A DNA stretch of 64,000 nucleotides from Caprimulgus europaeus (taxonomy: Eukaryota > Chordata > Aves > Caprimulgiformes > Caprimulgidae). Position numbers and translations under genes: made by a program. Location: the NCBI GenBank assembly GCA_907165065.1, contig OU015524.1:34291295-34355294 (forward strand). The letters run 5' to 3'. Within the stretch, counting starts at the first letter, position 1; every line of letters begins with the position of its first letter. This document shows positions 39,154 to 50,447 of the stretch, one piece after another. A model generated the notes under the pieces. The model did no database searches, was not told the DNA's origin, and worked only from the letters and a program-made list of their open reading frames with translations.

Positions 39154-42100
39154 AGCCTGCAATACGCTGCCCTAATGCACACTTAGCATCCGCCTTTCCA
39201 AGTGTGAGGGAGCGTGGCAAGTCCCTGCAGGTGATGGTGGGATCGGCAGTGTTAGCCAGCACTCAGATCGCTTGTCCATGTCCCCACTAGCCTGCCTGGA
39301 GCAGAGGTAACAGCACAAAGGCCAGGACATCTCTGCAGTTCAGCTGGCATTTTCTGAGCACTGCTGCAGTGATGTGAGAGCTGCTGATTTCTGGGGCACT
39401 GAGCATCAGTGCTGATGTGAACTTGGCTGGGGCATAACCATCCTCAGGAAGAATTTCTCTTGCATTTACAAACTTTCCAGTAAACATGGGGTGTACACTA
39501 ACTCCATTTCTTGGATCACTGTACTGCTGGTAGGAGGCACCAGCCAAAGGTCACTGGTTTCCATGCAACTCTCCTTTTTTGGTCTCTGGGCTTTGTTGTG
39601 AATCAAAAGAGCAGAAAACTTTTATGTTGCAGCAGATGTTGTATTCCTGATCAAAACAGATGCAGCTGAAGAAGGTTTGTTAGACGTTCTAGGTAGCAGC
39701 GTAGGTTAGCTGTGGATTTCTGAAAGATTGGCTTCTTCCTGGGAAGGGAAATGTGGTTTCTTTTGTTTAGAAATTTTAGTATCATTTACCTTTAAACCTA
39801 ATCTGAGTGTTAAATGACATAAACTAGGAATTTACTACATGACCCAATTCATCATATATCATTTAATAAAGCCTTTTTAGCATAGGTGACTGAAGTGTAG
39901 AGTGGGTGGGAAGGTGTGTGTGTTAACACCGTTGAGTCGGTTTATTGCTAGTGAATTACACCACTTCGCTGGTGTTTAAATACATGCTCAGCAAACCCAT
40001 CTGTGGGAAGTGGCTTGGTGTATTAGCTCTGCCTGGGTGAGACTCCTGTGGCCAAGGTGAAGGGGACACAGCAGTGAAGGAGGCTCTTCTCCTGGCAGGC
40101 TGCACCCCTTGGCCCACGGGGATGAGCGGTGGGGTGGGCTTACCACGCTGGGGGTGGTGGGAATGGAAGCAGAGTGAGCGGTGACTCAGCGTCAGACTCA
40201 GCCCCCCGCCCCAGCACCGCCGGTGAGGGCTGGATTCAGACACCTTGCAGGCTGGCTGTCGCACGCCAGCAGCCTTGCTCTTGCTGGATTCACGCCGAAT
40301 GCCAAGCGGGGATGGTGGAGGCAGCAGAGCTGATTCGGTACAGAGCTCAGATCAGGAGAAAGCTCCTCAGCAGCCGAGGCATAGACACCCCTAGCTGCCT
40401 GCCTCTCTTTTGGGGCCATCTGCACTGGGTCTGGTCCACAGCTGGGTAGCGCACACCAGCTGACCTCCCGCTGCAGGTGAGCTTCACTCAGCGAGCTTCA
40501 TCCAGTGTATGGAGGAGCTGCACTGTTTCTAGAGCTAGGTTTTGGCTCTGCCTGAGGGCAGCTGTGTCCTCCCGCTTGGTCTGCAGGAGCCCCTTTGTCA
40601 GTACTGCCTGCACCATGGGTTACATACCCTCTAAAAATTGATCCACCATTGGTAAACTTTCAATCAGATTATCTGCTGAAATGTAGCCTTGAAATAATCC
40701 TAGGCCACTGGTGCTGCACTGGCTTTCCCCAACAGCTGGCCTTTAACGATTGCTTCCAAAAGGTCAGGAAAGCCATCAGAAGCTCCAGTTAGCAGTGACT
40801 GGCCTGGGGGACAGAGTGACATAGATGCTTTTTGAATAGGACTAAGGACTGAGCAGGGAGAAAACATTTTTCCCAGTCACTTTTCCTCTCCTAATGCCAC
40901 CTCACTGCCATCCAGCTGTGCTTTGCCCTTTGCTAAAGTCCATCAAGCACCAAGAGCTGGGTTTCAACTGGGTCAGTGTGCTGTGGAGAATCAGGATGCT
41001 TCTCTTCCCCCTCAGTGATGGCCTGCCATCATGGCACCTTCCTCTGGGGTTAGGAAGCTTCACAGAGAGAGGACTTACAGTCCTCACAGCTGCCATCACC
41101 CATTCTTTCTCCTTCCACACCCACCCTTCTTCAGACCAGGCTCCCTTTTTTTACAGCTTTTGCCTTTGTCATCCCTACATGGATGCCTCCCAAGAAATTC
41201 AGCTTCCCTGCCCTCAGCACCCTTCATCCTCCTGCTTTGTACCAGAGGATGCCCTGCCACTGCTATCTCCACCCTTTCCTGATGCTCATTCTGAAACAGT
41301 TACTCTCCTCTTGGATCTGCTTCAAGTGCATTTGAAGAAGCCTTTGCTGACACATTTGCTGCTGTACAGCATGAGTCATTTTGCTCCTCTCCTGTAGTTC
41401 TTGGCATTACACAGACCTCCCAACTTCCTCCTTTTGCAGGTTGTTTTGCAGGTCTTTCCTCAGATGTCTTATGAAGGGAGAAGGACCAGAGGGAAGAACA
41501 CTAGCAAAGGCAGCTACAGAGCTTTCAGGGAGAGAGGGGCCTGTGCTGACTGAAGCAGCACAAACTGGGAGGGCAGAGGAGAAGGGAACGTCTTTGTGCA
41601 GGGGAAGGACCTGAGACATTTCATCTGGGGAGCACTGTCTGGCTCACGCCCTTCACAAAGGAGGATCTGTTTGGGACCAAAGCACTGTTCAACTGAGGGA
41701 TGTGGGACAAGATAATACGTGGCAGCTGGCTTCTGCGCAGGGTGTTGTCACAGGATCCTTTGGATTCTACAGTGGTACAAGGCCACCTTTGCTCTGAGGC
41801 ATCCTCTTGGTCTTACAGGAACCTGTCCTCACCTCCAACACTGCCACCCATCCATCTGCCTCATGCTTCTTTTAGGTGTCCTGCAGTCTCTAACCGCCCA
41901 GCCTTGCACTGTCACCCTGTTATCCAGTTAGCCCCAGTAAGGGTCAGCATAGGTCTGTATGCCCTGGGATGTGCTCACCAAACCTGGCCACTCCTGTTGA
42001 ACCCAGAACTCAAGAGGCAGACTCCTTCCTAGTGCCTTGTCTGCTTTTTTCAGACTGGTAGGGCTGGTGAAGGAACCATTAAGACTTCCAGGCAATAACC

Positions 42101-42407
42101 ATACATGGGATCCTGACGGCTGAGAGCGCTGGTCCTGAGGTTGGGGTAGGAAATGGCAAATGGGAAACTTTGGTCTGGGAAAGCTCACAGAGCTAATAGG
42201 ACTGGGCATCCTGCCTTCTGCTCCAGGCTGATTCTTTTAGCTCATATCTGCTTAGGCTCAGTGTGGTCTGAACAGGTCTGACCTATCTTATCAGTTAATG
42301 GATGTTTGGAAGGAGTTCAACTGGAGAGTAACTGGGAAAAGCAGAAAAAAAATAATGAATACACTTAAAGTGTATTTGTCTGTAAAGCATCTGCCTTTAA
42401 AGAGTCA
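39154..42407. other. Intergenic or 5' intron of TCTE1, nothing recognised
   Basis: No gene, RNA or repeat was supported. A 167-codon open frame at 40894-41397 is rich in Pro, Leu, Ser and His, has no family resemblance and is regarded as chance. Confidence 0.5.
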
Positions 42408-42840
42408 CAAGAACAGGCATGGTGGATCAAACCAGGGGATGGTCTGGCCCAGTATCCCATCTCTGACACTGGCTAGAAGCAGATGCCTGGAGAAGAGTAG
42501 AAAAACAATGCAGGTATGTGTGTTTCTTTCCTTCAGCACTCTCTATGCCTCCAGCTGTGTTCAACTCACACTGGGCTCGACGTGGTTTCTGTCCATTGAA
42601 TCATTCTCAAGGAGTTTCTCTTCCATGGTCTTGTCGTGGTACCTGCACAGATTCTCAGCATCCACAACATCCCATGGCAAGGAATTCCCCAGCTCAACTG
42701 CAGACAGTGTGAAGAATCATCATTTTCCTTTGCTTTAAACCCAGCTCCCGCCAGCTTCACCTGTTTATTTTGTTGGAAAGGACAGTAAACAATCAACTCT
42801 TGTCCATCCTCTTCAGCGGCACTCTGAATTAGCACCGCGT
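42408..42840 (-). repeat. Ancient CR1-like LINE remnant
   Basis: The plus strand reads as the antisense of an old amniote CR1-type element. It starts GGTGGATCAAACCAGGGGAT, then CCAGTATCCCATCTCTGACA, CATCCCATGGCAAGGAATTC and GGACAGTAAACAATCAACTC, blocks I know from crocodile and turtle copies. It is much older than the young-looking CR1 tails elsewhere in the window. Confidence 0.65.
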
Positions 42841-43053
42841 TATTATCTGCTTATTACACATGGTACCTAGAGACCTCTTGGTACAGGGCAGTGTACAAAG
42901 ATAAGGCTGAATAATAGTTGCCTTGTTGCAGTGCTGCCAGTCGGAGCAGAGGAGGCAGGCAAAGGGCAGGGGCCGAGTGCATTACAGAAGAGCAATGTGA
43001 ACAGAACATTCTTATCACTGGCCTCTTTCTAAAGTTGTTTTTTTCTTTTGCAG

Positions 43054-43139
43054 GCAGCCCAGCTGGAAAACATTGTGGTGACTCCTGCTCTCAAGCAATT
43101 TTCCTCTTGCTTCTCCTAAAGAAGTGGGTCCTGAGCAGG
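43054..43139 (+). other. TCTE1: TCTE1 5' UTR part of first coding exon (inferred)
   Basis: A strong polypyrimidine acceptor (TTTTTTTCTTTTGCAG) ends at 43053. From there to 43139 no other ATG occurs, so 43140 is the first start codon of the exon. This supports an upstream non-coding exon, possibly in the CpG island about 4.3 kb to the left. Confidence 0.55.
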
Positions 43140-46100
43140 ATGCAGCAGCCCACGGCTGGTGGCAGGAGCACAGCTGTTCCCTCGCTGTTTCCCTCCCAGC
43201 CCAGCCTCTCTGCTGACTTCTACTATACACACCGCATCATTGAGGATCCCGAGTGGTCCCTCATCACTGTCCCCCACCTCACTGAGCTCTGCCTCCAGCA
43301 CATTGTTCACAATTTTGAAAGTAAGCAGGAGCAGGTGTCCCCTGGGACATATGGAGAGAGAGGGCACCAGTCCCAGGGAGCAGAGGGTCACCAAGGCAGG
43401 CAGATGCATCTGAAAGGCAGAGGGTGGGACCCAGCCATGCCAAGGGAACAGATGGGGAGAAATATCCTCCCAGGTAGCTGGTTAAACTCTTTAGTTGCTA
43501 AGTATGTACTTGTACACTACAGGGATGGCTGTAGTGCTCTGGGCTGCTATCCAGGATGTGACTCTGCCCCAACCTTGTCATATCATTTCTTCTTCTCTCC
43601 ATACTCTGCTGAACTCACTTACCTTGGCTGTGGAGTCACTGTTTCCCTCTCTTGATTCATGCATGCATCACAGTAGCACTCGAGGATGGAGTACTGTTGT
43701 GCTGAGTGCTGCACAAAGAGGTGGACAATTGTTCCCTGCCTGGAGAAGCTACCATCTCAGAATATGTATTGTCTCAGGCCTTCTCCATGGCGTTTGATGG
43801 TGATGTGACAAGTTACATCCTCAGGCAGGGAATGTGCTTTTGAAGTAGGTGGACTGATGAAACATAGCAAAACAGATAAAGCATGTCTCATCTGGGAAAT
43901 GACTGGGAAGGGGAAAAAAAGGACCTACTTGTCTTTTTGGATGACTCAGGGGAGTGGCAGTAAAGACAGGTCTAAGGCTATGTTTACACTGGGACTCTAA
44001 GACAGTATAGAGGAGCTCAGTGCTGCCTTACGCCAGGAACTGATAGTACCTGGGCGTCAGAGCTGATGGTACTTGGAGGTCTGAGCTGGGACACCCTCAC
44101 AGTCCTATCACCCTGGTCAGTCAGTCCAATGCCAAATGGATTGAACCTACATTGCATGCACATAAAAGCAGTGTACTCAGTGTCTTGGGGACCCTCATGC
44201 CATTACCTGAGCTGTGTGGCTGTATCTTGTCCATGGGTGCCACCTGAGTGTGCCCGAGTGAAGCCAGTCCAGTTCTGCCCATACCTGTCCCACTTCTGCT
44301 TGTGTTGTGGGACTCTGCAGAGAAGGTCAGCTGTAGGACACTGGAGAAGAGACTCCAGGAAGAGGCTGTAGTAAAATTCTGGGTGTCCTTAGGAAGTAAA
44401 TTCCCAGAGACAGAGGAAATATAAAGCTAACCCCACTTTGTGTCTCAAAATCGAATTTCCCATGCACAGATAGGCCTCTCCACTGATGATTCCTGTTACT
44501 CATTGCTACCATGTACATGACATCAAGCATTCATGGTGTGAATACACACAGCTTTTCTCCGGTATTTCTCACCACAAAGAAATTCCACTAGAGAGAAGCT
44601 GGCTGAGACATAGGACAAGTGTCAGGAAAGAGACTGAGGAGAGAAAGCTCCTGGGAGAAGATAACTTTTATTTAAACAAGGTGGACCTAAAGGCTAAGAG
44701 TGTGTTTCAGTGGAAAGGAGCAGGAATCAATTTGGAGTAAGGTAGACACCTGAGTTAAGATAAAAAGGCATGAGGATTTGCTTGAAGAGCACACAGACAG
44801 TTGTTCTCAAATATCATCCTTTAATATGCTTAGAAACCAAAGGGAGAAAGTTGAGCAAATGACAAGCCAAGCTCTCCCACCGCTGTAAGACTGAATTAGC
44901 TCTCTTGGCAGCCCAAGTCCTGCTCTGAATATAAACTGCATTCAAACTAAATTTAAACTGGGAGCTAAGTTTCTGGTGCAGTTCCCAAATGTTATGGGAC
45001 TAAACCCAATTATGCTGATGTTTTATTGGAGATGTATCCTACATATTTTCTGCCAGCTTAGTTCCCTGCACCAGCAGCTGGCAACTGAGAAGAGAGCCAT
45101 TATCAGCAGATGGGAGGGCATGGGTACACAGCTGGGGCCTGGGCAGGGTTGTCGTGCCAGCCATGGTTCCTACAGCCCAAACCAACCTCTCCTTCTCTTC
45201 CTCCCCTCCAGAGAACCCTATTTTGGATCGCCTTCTGCCTAAGCACCAAAGAAAGGTGCTGGACAGGCTCTCCACTAGCCTTCCACTCACTGTGACTGCC
45301 AACCTAATAAGCGATGAGGACTACTGGAAGAGGTGCTGCACTGAGCGCTGGCAAGTGTGTGATATCTCCAACTATGGACACAGCTGGAAACGGATGTTCT
45401 TTGAACGACACCTGGAGAACATCCTTAAATGTTTCATCCCTGACACCACAGACCCCAACCAGGTCCTAGAGCTCATCCCACTCTGCAAAGACTATGTGCG
45501 GAAACTAGAGGTTGATCAGTTCCTGCCACCACTGAAGGTGGATGAAGAGGAGGTGAGAGATGACCTTTCTGATACAGAGAGTGACTTTGGACTTGGTGAG
45601 GACTCTGTGCATCACTACGACCTGGGAGTTCTCATTACTGCTCTCCCTCACCTCGAGGAGCTTCATCTCACTTACGGTGTGAAGGACTGCGGCATGAACT
45701 TTGAGTGGAACCTCTTTAACTTCACCTATCAGGACTGTTGCAACTTGGCTGCTGCTGTGAAGATGTGCCACAACTTGAAAGTAATATATCCCAAACTGAA
45801 ACTTCTTTTCTCAGCTAGATCTTCAAATTGCCCAGGGGTAGAAACCCCGGGACTAGTTTTGCTTGCTGCAGTCTGGCAGAGTGCGGAGATGTTAACTTGC
45901 TGGCCTAGCACTGAGTATCTTGTTCTGCATGCCTTCTTGTTAGAACAGGTTGTCAGAGGGTTGGTGAGAAAAACACTTGCTCCCACAAAACTTGTTCACT
46001 GCAACCCAAGAGAAAGCAACATTTCTGTTTTAACTCCTTGCATAGTTCTGGGAGGGAGCACAGGAGAAGCCCACAGAGTGTTTGTCATAAAGAGCTTTAG

Positions 46101-49100
46101 GTCGTTATGCCCAGTAGATACACGCCAACATGCTCCAGAGCAGCAGAGACCCCCAAGAAGAGCATGGGGAAAAATTTACATTTGCCTTAGAGTGATGAGG
46201 GGTGTTCTTTCTGGGCACTAACACAATCTTAATTTCTGTGGTGACTGCAGTGGAGATACTCAGACCCTTCAAAACATCAGCAGGCATTGCTATCCGGAGT
46301 GCAGCCAGAGGCAGCCGGCTGAATGCTCTCCCCACAGATTGGCATGCTTGGGGAAATACTTGACTGCTTGGCTTCCAGAAGATAAATTACCTCTCCTATG
46401 ACTATTGAGGTGCCCTGGCCACACAGGGCATTGCCCTTCCCAGAGAGCACTGTGGTTGCCACCAGTGCACATGCTCATTTAGACAGTGTTTGACTGTGAT
46501 ATGGGGCAAGTTCTGCTGTTTTGGTCAGCTTTATCTTGTTTGAACTTATCCCCCTATGTCAGAGATCCCGTGGGGACAGACGAGAAGAACTAGTATTTCC
46601 AGATTAACCATTTCTCCCAATAATAGGCAGGGGACATCAGTGGCATGTCCTGCCTGCTGGAAGTATCTGCCCACTATAAAAGCAACTACTTGAGCCTACT
46701 GGCTAAAGGTGTGTGAAGTGAAGGGAGATTAATCCTGTCTGGTGGGCCATGGGCTTAACTCACTGGAGGTCTTGTACAAAGCTCGATCCAAAGCGCTGGC
46801 TGTTTCACTGCTCCTGTCCTTTACACCCACAGGTTTTCAAGCTGACGCACAGCAAAGTGGATGATGACAAGACCAGACTGCTGGTCCATAACTTGCTGGA
46901 TCACCCTTGCTTGGTGGAGCTGAACTTGTCCCACAATCTAATCAAGGACAAGGGAGCACAAGCTGTTGGCAAGTTGATCAGCCACAGCAGATTAGAAATC
47001 CTTGATCTGTATAACAATCAGATCCATCACCTGGGGGCTCAGGCTCTTGCCCAAGCCCTGGCTGAGAACTCCACCCTCAAGTCCCTGAATCTGCGCCTCA
47101 ACTGTGTGGAGGACAAAGGCGGGGAGGCAATCAGCCGTGCCCTGCTGACCAACACCACCCTGCAGTCCATCCATCTGGGAAGTAATAACCTGTCAGAGCC
47201 AACCGCTACACTTTTCTCCCAGGTCCTGGCTCAAAACACCACCCTGATGAGTGTCAACTTCTCATGCAACCACCTGGGGCTGGTAAGAGAAACCCCTTCT
47301 CCCTGCAGTCTGTGAGCCTGCGCAGTGGCCTTGCAAAGCAGGTTCAGAGCCTGCCCCATCTTGAAGCCGCAGAGGCAAATGCACCCCTCACTTTGCAAGC
47401 TTGCTGTGATAACAATCAGTTGCAAGCTGGGAAGAGACTGTAGCAGATGGCAGGAAGGAGAAGGACATCTTCTGTGCAGGCACACACATTTATCTTACTC
47501 ATTACATCTCGGTTCACAGGCCTCTCCATCTGAATCTAGCTTCCAGGCTTTGGGCTTCTGAGCAGAGAGGGATTTTCCCCCCAGGAAAATGAAAATTAGT
47601 ATGTCTGGGAAAAATCACAGCCGCTTTGCACACGTGGGAGTAGATAATAACAATAGGTGGCATGAGATGAGGGCCTTATGCATATCCTCTGTACTTTGGA
47701 TCTGCTGTGCTGTCTGTCACTCAGCAGCACACAGAGAGTGTCACCCTTCCCAGAATCTCTCCTGTCCATCACATGCTCAGAGGAGACTGTTAGAAAATTG
47801 GCTTGGTTGTTGAGCTCCTTTAACTCACCTTGCAGCTCTGGGGTGGTGCAGTAGGTCAAAAGTGTCATTGTCTGGGTGCTTACAAGTGACTCCTAAACCA
47901 CAGACTTACATTTTCTAGATAGAGGAGCATCCACAAATCTTACTGCGTCCCTAAGAGCTGCAGTATGCAACACACACAAACCAGACTGCTTCTCTTCTGC
48001 CAATTAAAAAGAGCTTTAGAAATCTGAAACTAGACAGCCAAAAGCAATCGTGCCGGCTTTTAAACTTTCAGCCCTGCCTCAATTTTTCTCACTGTCACAA
48101 TAAAGAGATGGCAAGACCAGCTGTCCCTGCTGGCAGGAATATTGGCATCAATGTGTTTGACAACGCTTTTAAAAGGATTTGATGGCAGAAAACCTTTTGT
48201 GAGTTCTGAGCTTTATGATCTTAGATGTGGAAAACCATTTGCATGTAATGTTACAAGGGGGCAAAGGTTGTAAAGGAGAGAAGGATTTTTGCTTAGTAAA
48301 TAATAATCTCTGTGCTTAGCATCTTCCTTCTGATGAGCTCTCCTGGTACCCATTTGTGAAGCTCCACAGCAACTCCACAGTATTATCTTTGGGGAAATGG
48401 GGATCTTTGCTAGAGATGCATCAAATTCTCACCTCCATACCCCATTAAAAAGAGACTCCTTTCCTGTCCCTTTTAGCAAAACGTTTCAGAGGCAGGGTGC
48501 TAGGATGAGGGAACTGCCTGGATGGAGGGGATGGGGGCAGGAGGTATATTTGGTAACTGAAAGAGAAAAGCTATGGGGAAAAAAACCCCTCAAATTGTCA
48601 CATCCCTAAAGACAATGCTTCAGGTAAGGGAGGGAAATCCCCCAAAGTGAGTTGCCTCCCTGATGCTATCTACATTGCATTTTCTGTCCTGTATGGGCTG
48701 GACTTCAGTTGCATGAGGTGTTCTCCCCAGGAAAGCCAACCTAGCCTGAGGAAAGGTATCCAGGCAGGAGACTGCCAGCACTGGGGCTCTCTCCACTGCC
48801 GAGATGGGGAGCAGTGCACTAATTACATTGCCCTTTGTCCCCTGCCAGCAGTCAGCTGGGGACCAGGGGACAGGGGAGAGCCGACTCCTCTCAGCTTATC
48901 ATCATCAGCCATGCTATTAACCAGCCTGAGCTTGAGGACTCCTGACACGGTACCCAGAGGGAGTTATTAGCGTGTGTCATATCACTGAGTGCTGCATAAG
49001 TTTACACTCCTTGCCTGTGTACTTCTCCTGTGAACAACAACAGTTTGGGCTTGGGCGAAGGCCTTTGTCACTTTCAGCACCATTTCATGGGCTCCCCACC

Positions 49101-49388
49101 CCCGGTGGCAGGGAAATGCTGGAGAAGTTGCCCTGGGAAGGAGGGGAATGGAGGAATACACTTCACTTTTTGATCTCTTCCTTTAACCTCCCGCTTCTTA
49201 TCCATTTGCAGGATGGTGGGAAGCAGCTCCTTGATGGGCTGGCGGCTAACAAGACTTTGACCGAGTTTGACCTCCGCCTGACAGAGGTGGGCCAGGAGAC
49301 CGAGTACCTCATTCATCAAATTGTGTGGGCCAACTGGGAAGCAGCGAGGCTGGCATCTCTGCAGCACCCCCCTGCCAAACCCCTCTGA
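43140..49388 (+). CDS. TCTE1: TCTE1 (DRC5), leucine-rich-repeat axonemal protein
   Basis: TCTE1 is a subunit of the nexin-dynein regulatory complex of motile cilia and sperm flagella. Four coding exons: 43140-43320, 45212-45780, 46833-47282 and 49212-49388; 1377 nt, 458 residues plus TGA, with compatible phases and GT-AG sites. Conserved blocks against human: RIIEDPEWSL, SWKRMFFERHLEN, DCGMNFEWNLF, FKLTHSKVDDDK, LNLRLNCVEDKGG, SEPTATLFSQVL and KTLTEFDLRL. The leucine-rich repeats run from about residue 250 to 440. The start was chosen as the first ATG after a strong acceptor, with A at -3. The protein is about 40 residues shorter than human (501 as I recall), mostly at the N- and C-termini, and has an acidic linker near residue 185. 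Exon 2 stays open through its donor to 46221, so intron retention would add a tail. Introns hold nothing else recognised. Confidence 0.95.
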
Positions 49389-49975
49389 AGAAAACGCTCC
49401 AGAGAGCAATGAGCTTTGCAGGTGCTGGGTTGGAGATACTTCACTGCAGAGCCTTGTTTTTATTCCAGTTTCTGAGAAATACTCAACTTGAGGCCACCAC
49501 CCCAGCCTTTCCCGGATCCCCATATTGCAACCTGTGACGTAACACAAGAGACATTAGACCTCATGGGACTGTAGTGGCATCATAGAAGCAATCTGCCTGT
49601 TGAGCCCTCTCTCCCACCACATCCGAGACCAAATCCAGCCTCCTGTGGTTTTTCTTACATGTTCTGGCAGCAAACTTATTTCAGGCAACTGGATGTTGTT
49701 CCATCTGTAAAGCAGCTCAGGTGAAGTCTCCACCATCTAAATGATCCAGTTCAAACAGAATCTTTAGGGCAGGCAGCCCTTTTAGGCTTTTTGCTGAGGA
49801 CATGAGATACATGGAGGATAGAGGGAATGTTGTTTTGAATTCGTCAACTTTTTCTGGCTATTGCTCTGCTCAAAAATTTATTCGTTTTTATAGCAAAATG
49901 TGTTTGGAGTCTCAGATATGGGTGGTGAAAAGCTAAAAAAAAATAAAAACCAATAAATGACAAGTCTATCCACCA
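49389..49975 (+). terminator. TCTE1: TCTE1 3' UTR and poly(A) signals
   Basis: Two overlapping-use AATAAA hexamers lie at 49942-49947 and 49952-49957, about 560 nt after the stop codon. Cleavage is expected near 49975. This leaves about 450 bp to the inferred distal end of the convergent TMEM151B transcript. Confidence 0.7.
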
Positions 49976-50441
49976 TGGTTTCCTGCTTTGGGTTGCTATG
50001 CCTTTCATCAGTGTTAGCCTGCCTTGCAAACAGGTGAATTCTTTACAACCAGATGCTTACCTTAACTATTAGTGCTTTTCTGTGCAAACCTGTCAAAAAA
50101 CCCAAAATCTGTGTTTTGCCAAACTTCAAGCTAGAGGGGTCCTGCAGGACTGCTGGCCCCTACAGCAGCTTGAAAACAGCAGCTTCCTTGGGCTTGGAGG
50201 AAAACAGAGCAGCTTCCTTCTGCCTCATGGGCTGAGGATAGGACGGGGCACCTACCTGATTCCCTTGGTCCTTCAACATCCCCATGCGGGAGAGGTCCAC
50301 AGGGAATTAAGCAAGTGGGCTGACCTCCATCCCCTCCCACCCTCTGAGCAACGCAGGGGCTTCAGGCATCTCCCAGCCCTGCCTGGCACCAGCACTCACA
50401 GACCCACCATAGGCAGCCACCTCAGTGAATCATCTGAAACT

Positions 50442-50447
50442 TTTATT
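50442..50447 (-). terminator. Candidate distal poly(A) signal, minus strand
   Basis: The plus strand reads TTTATT, so the minus strand carries AATAAA within GTAATAAAAGTTTCAG. It lies at the end of an AT-rich, UTR-like block and faces the TCTE1 end. Assignment to TMEM151B is an inference. Confidence 0.4.

Noticed and set aside
40894..41397. 167-codon plus-strand open frame
   Set aside because: Rich in Pro, Leu, Ser and His, no family resemblance, and no supporting splice or promoter signal.
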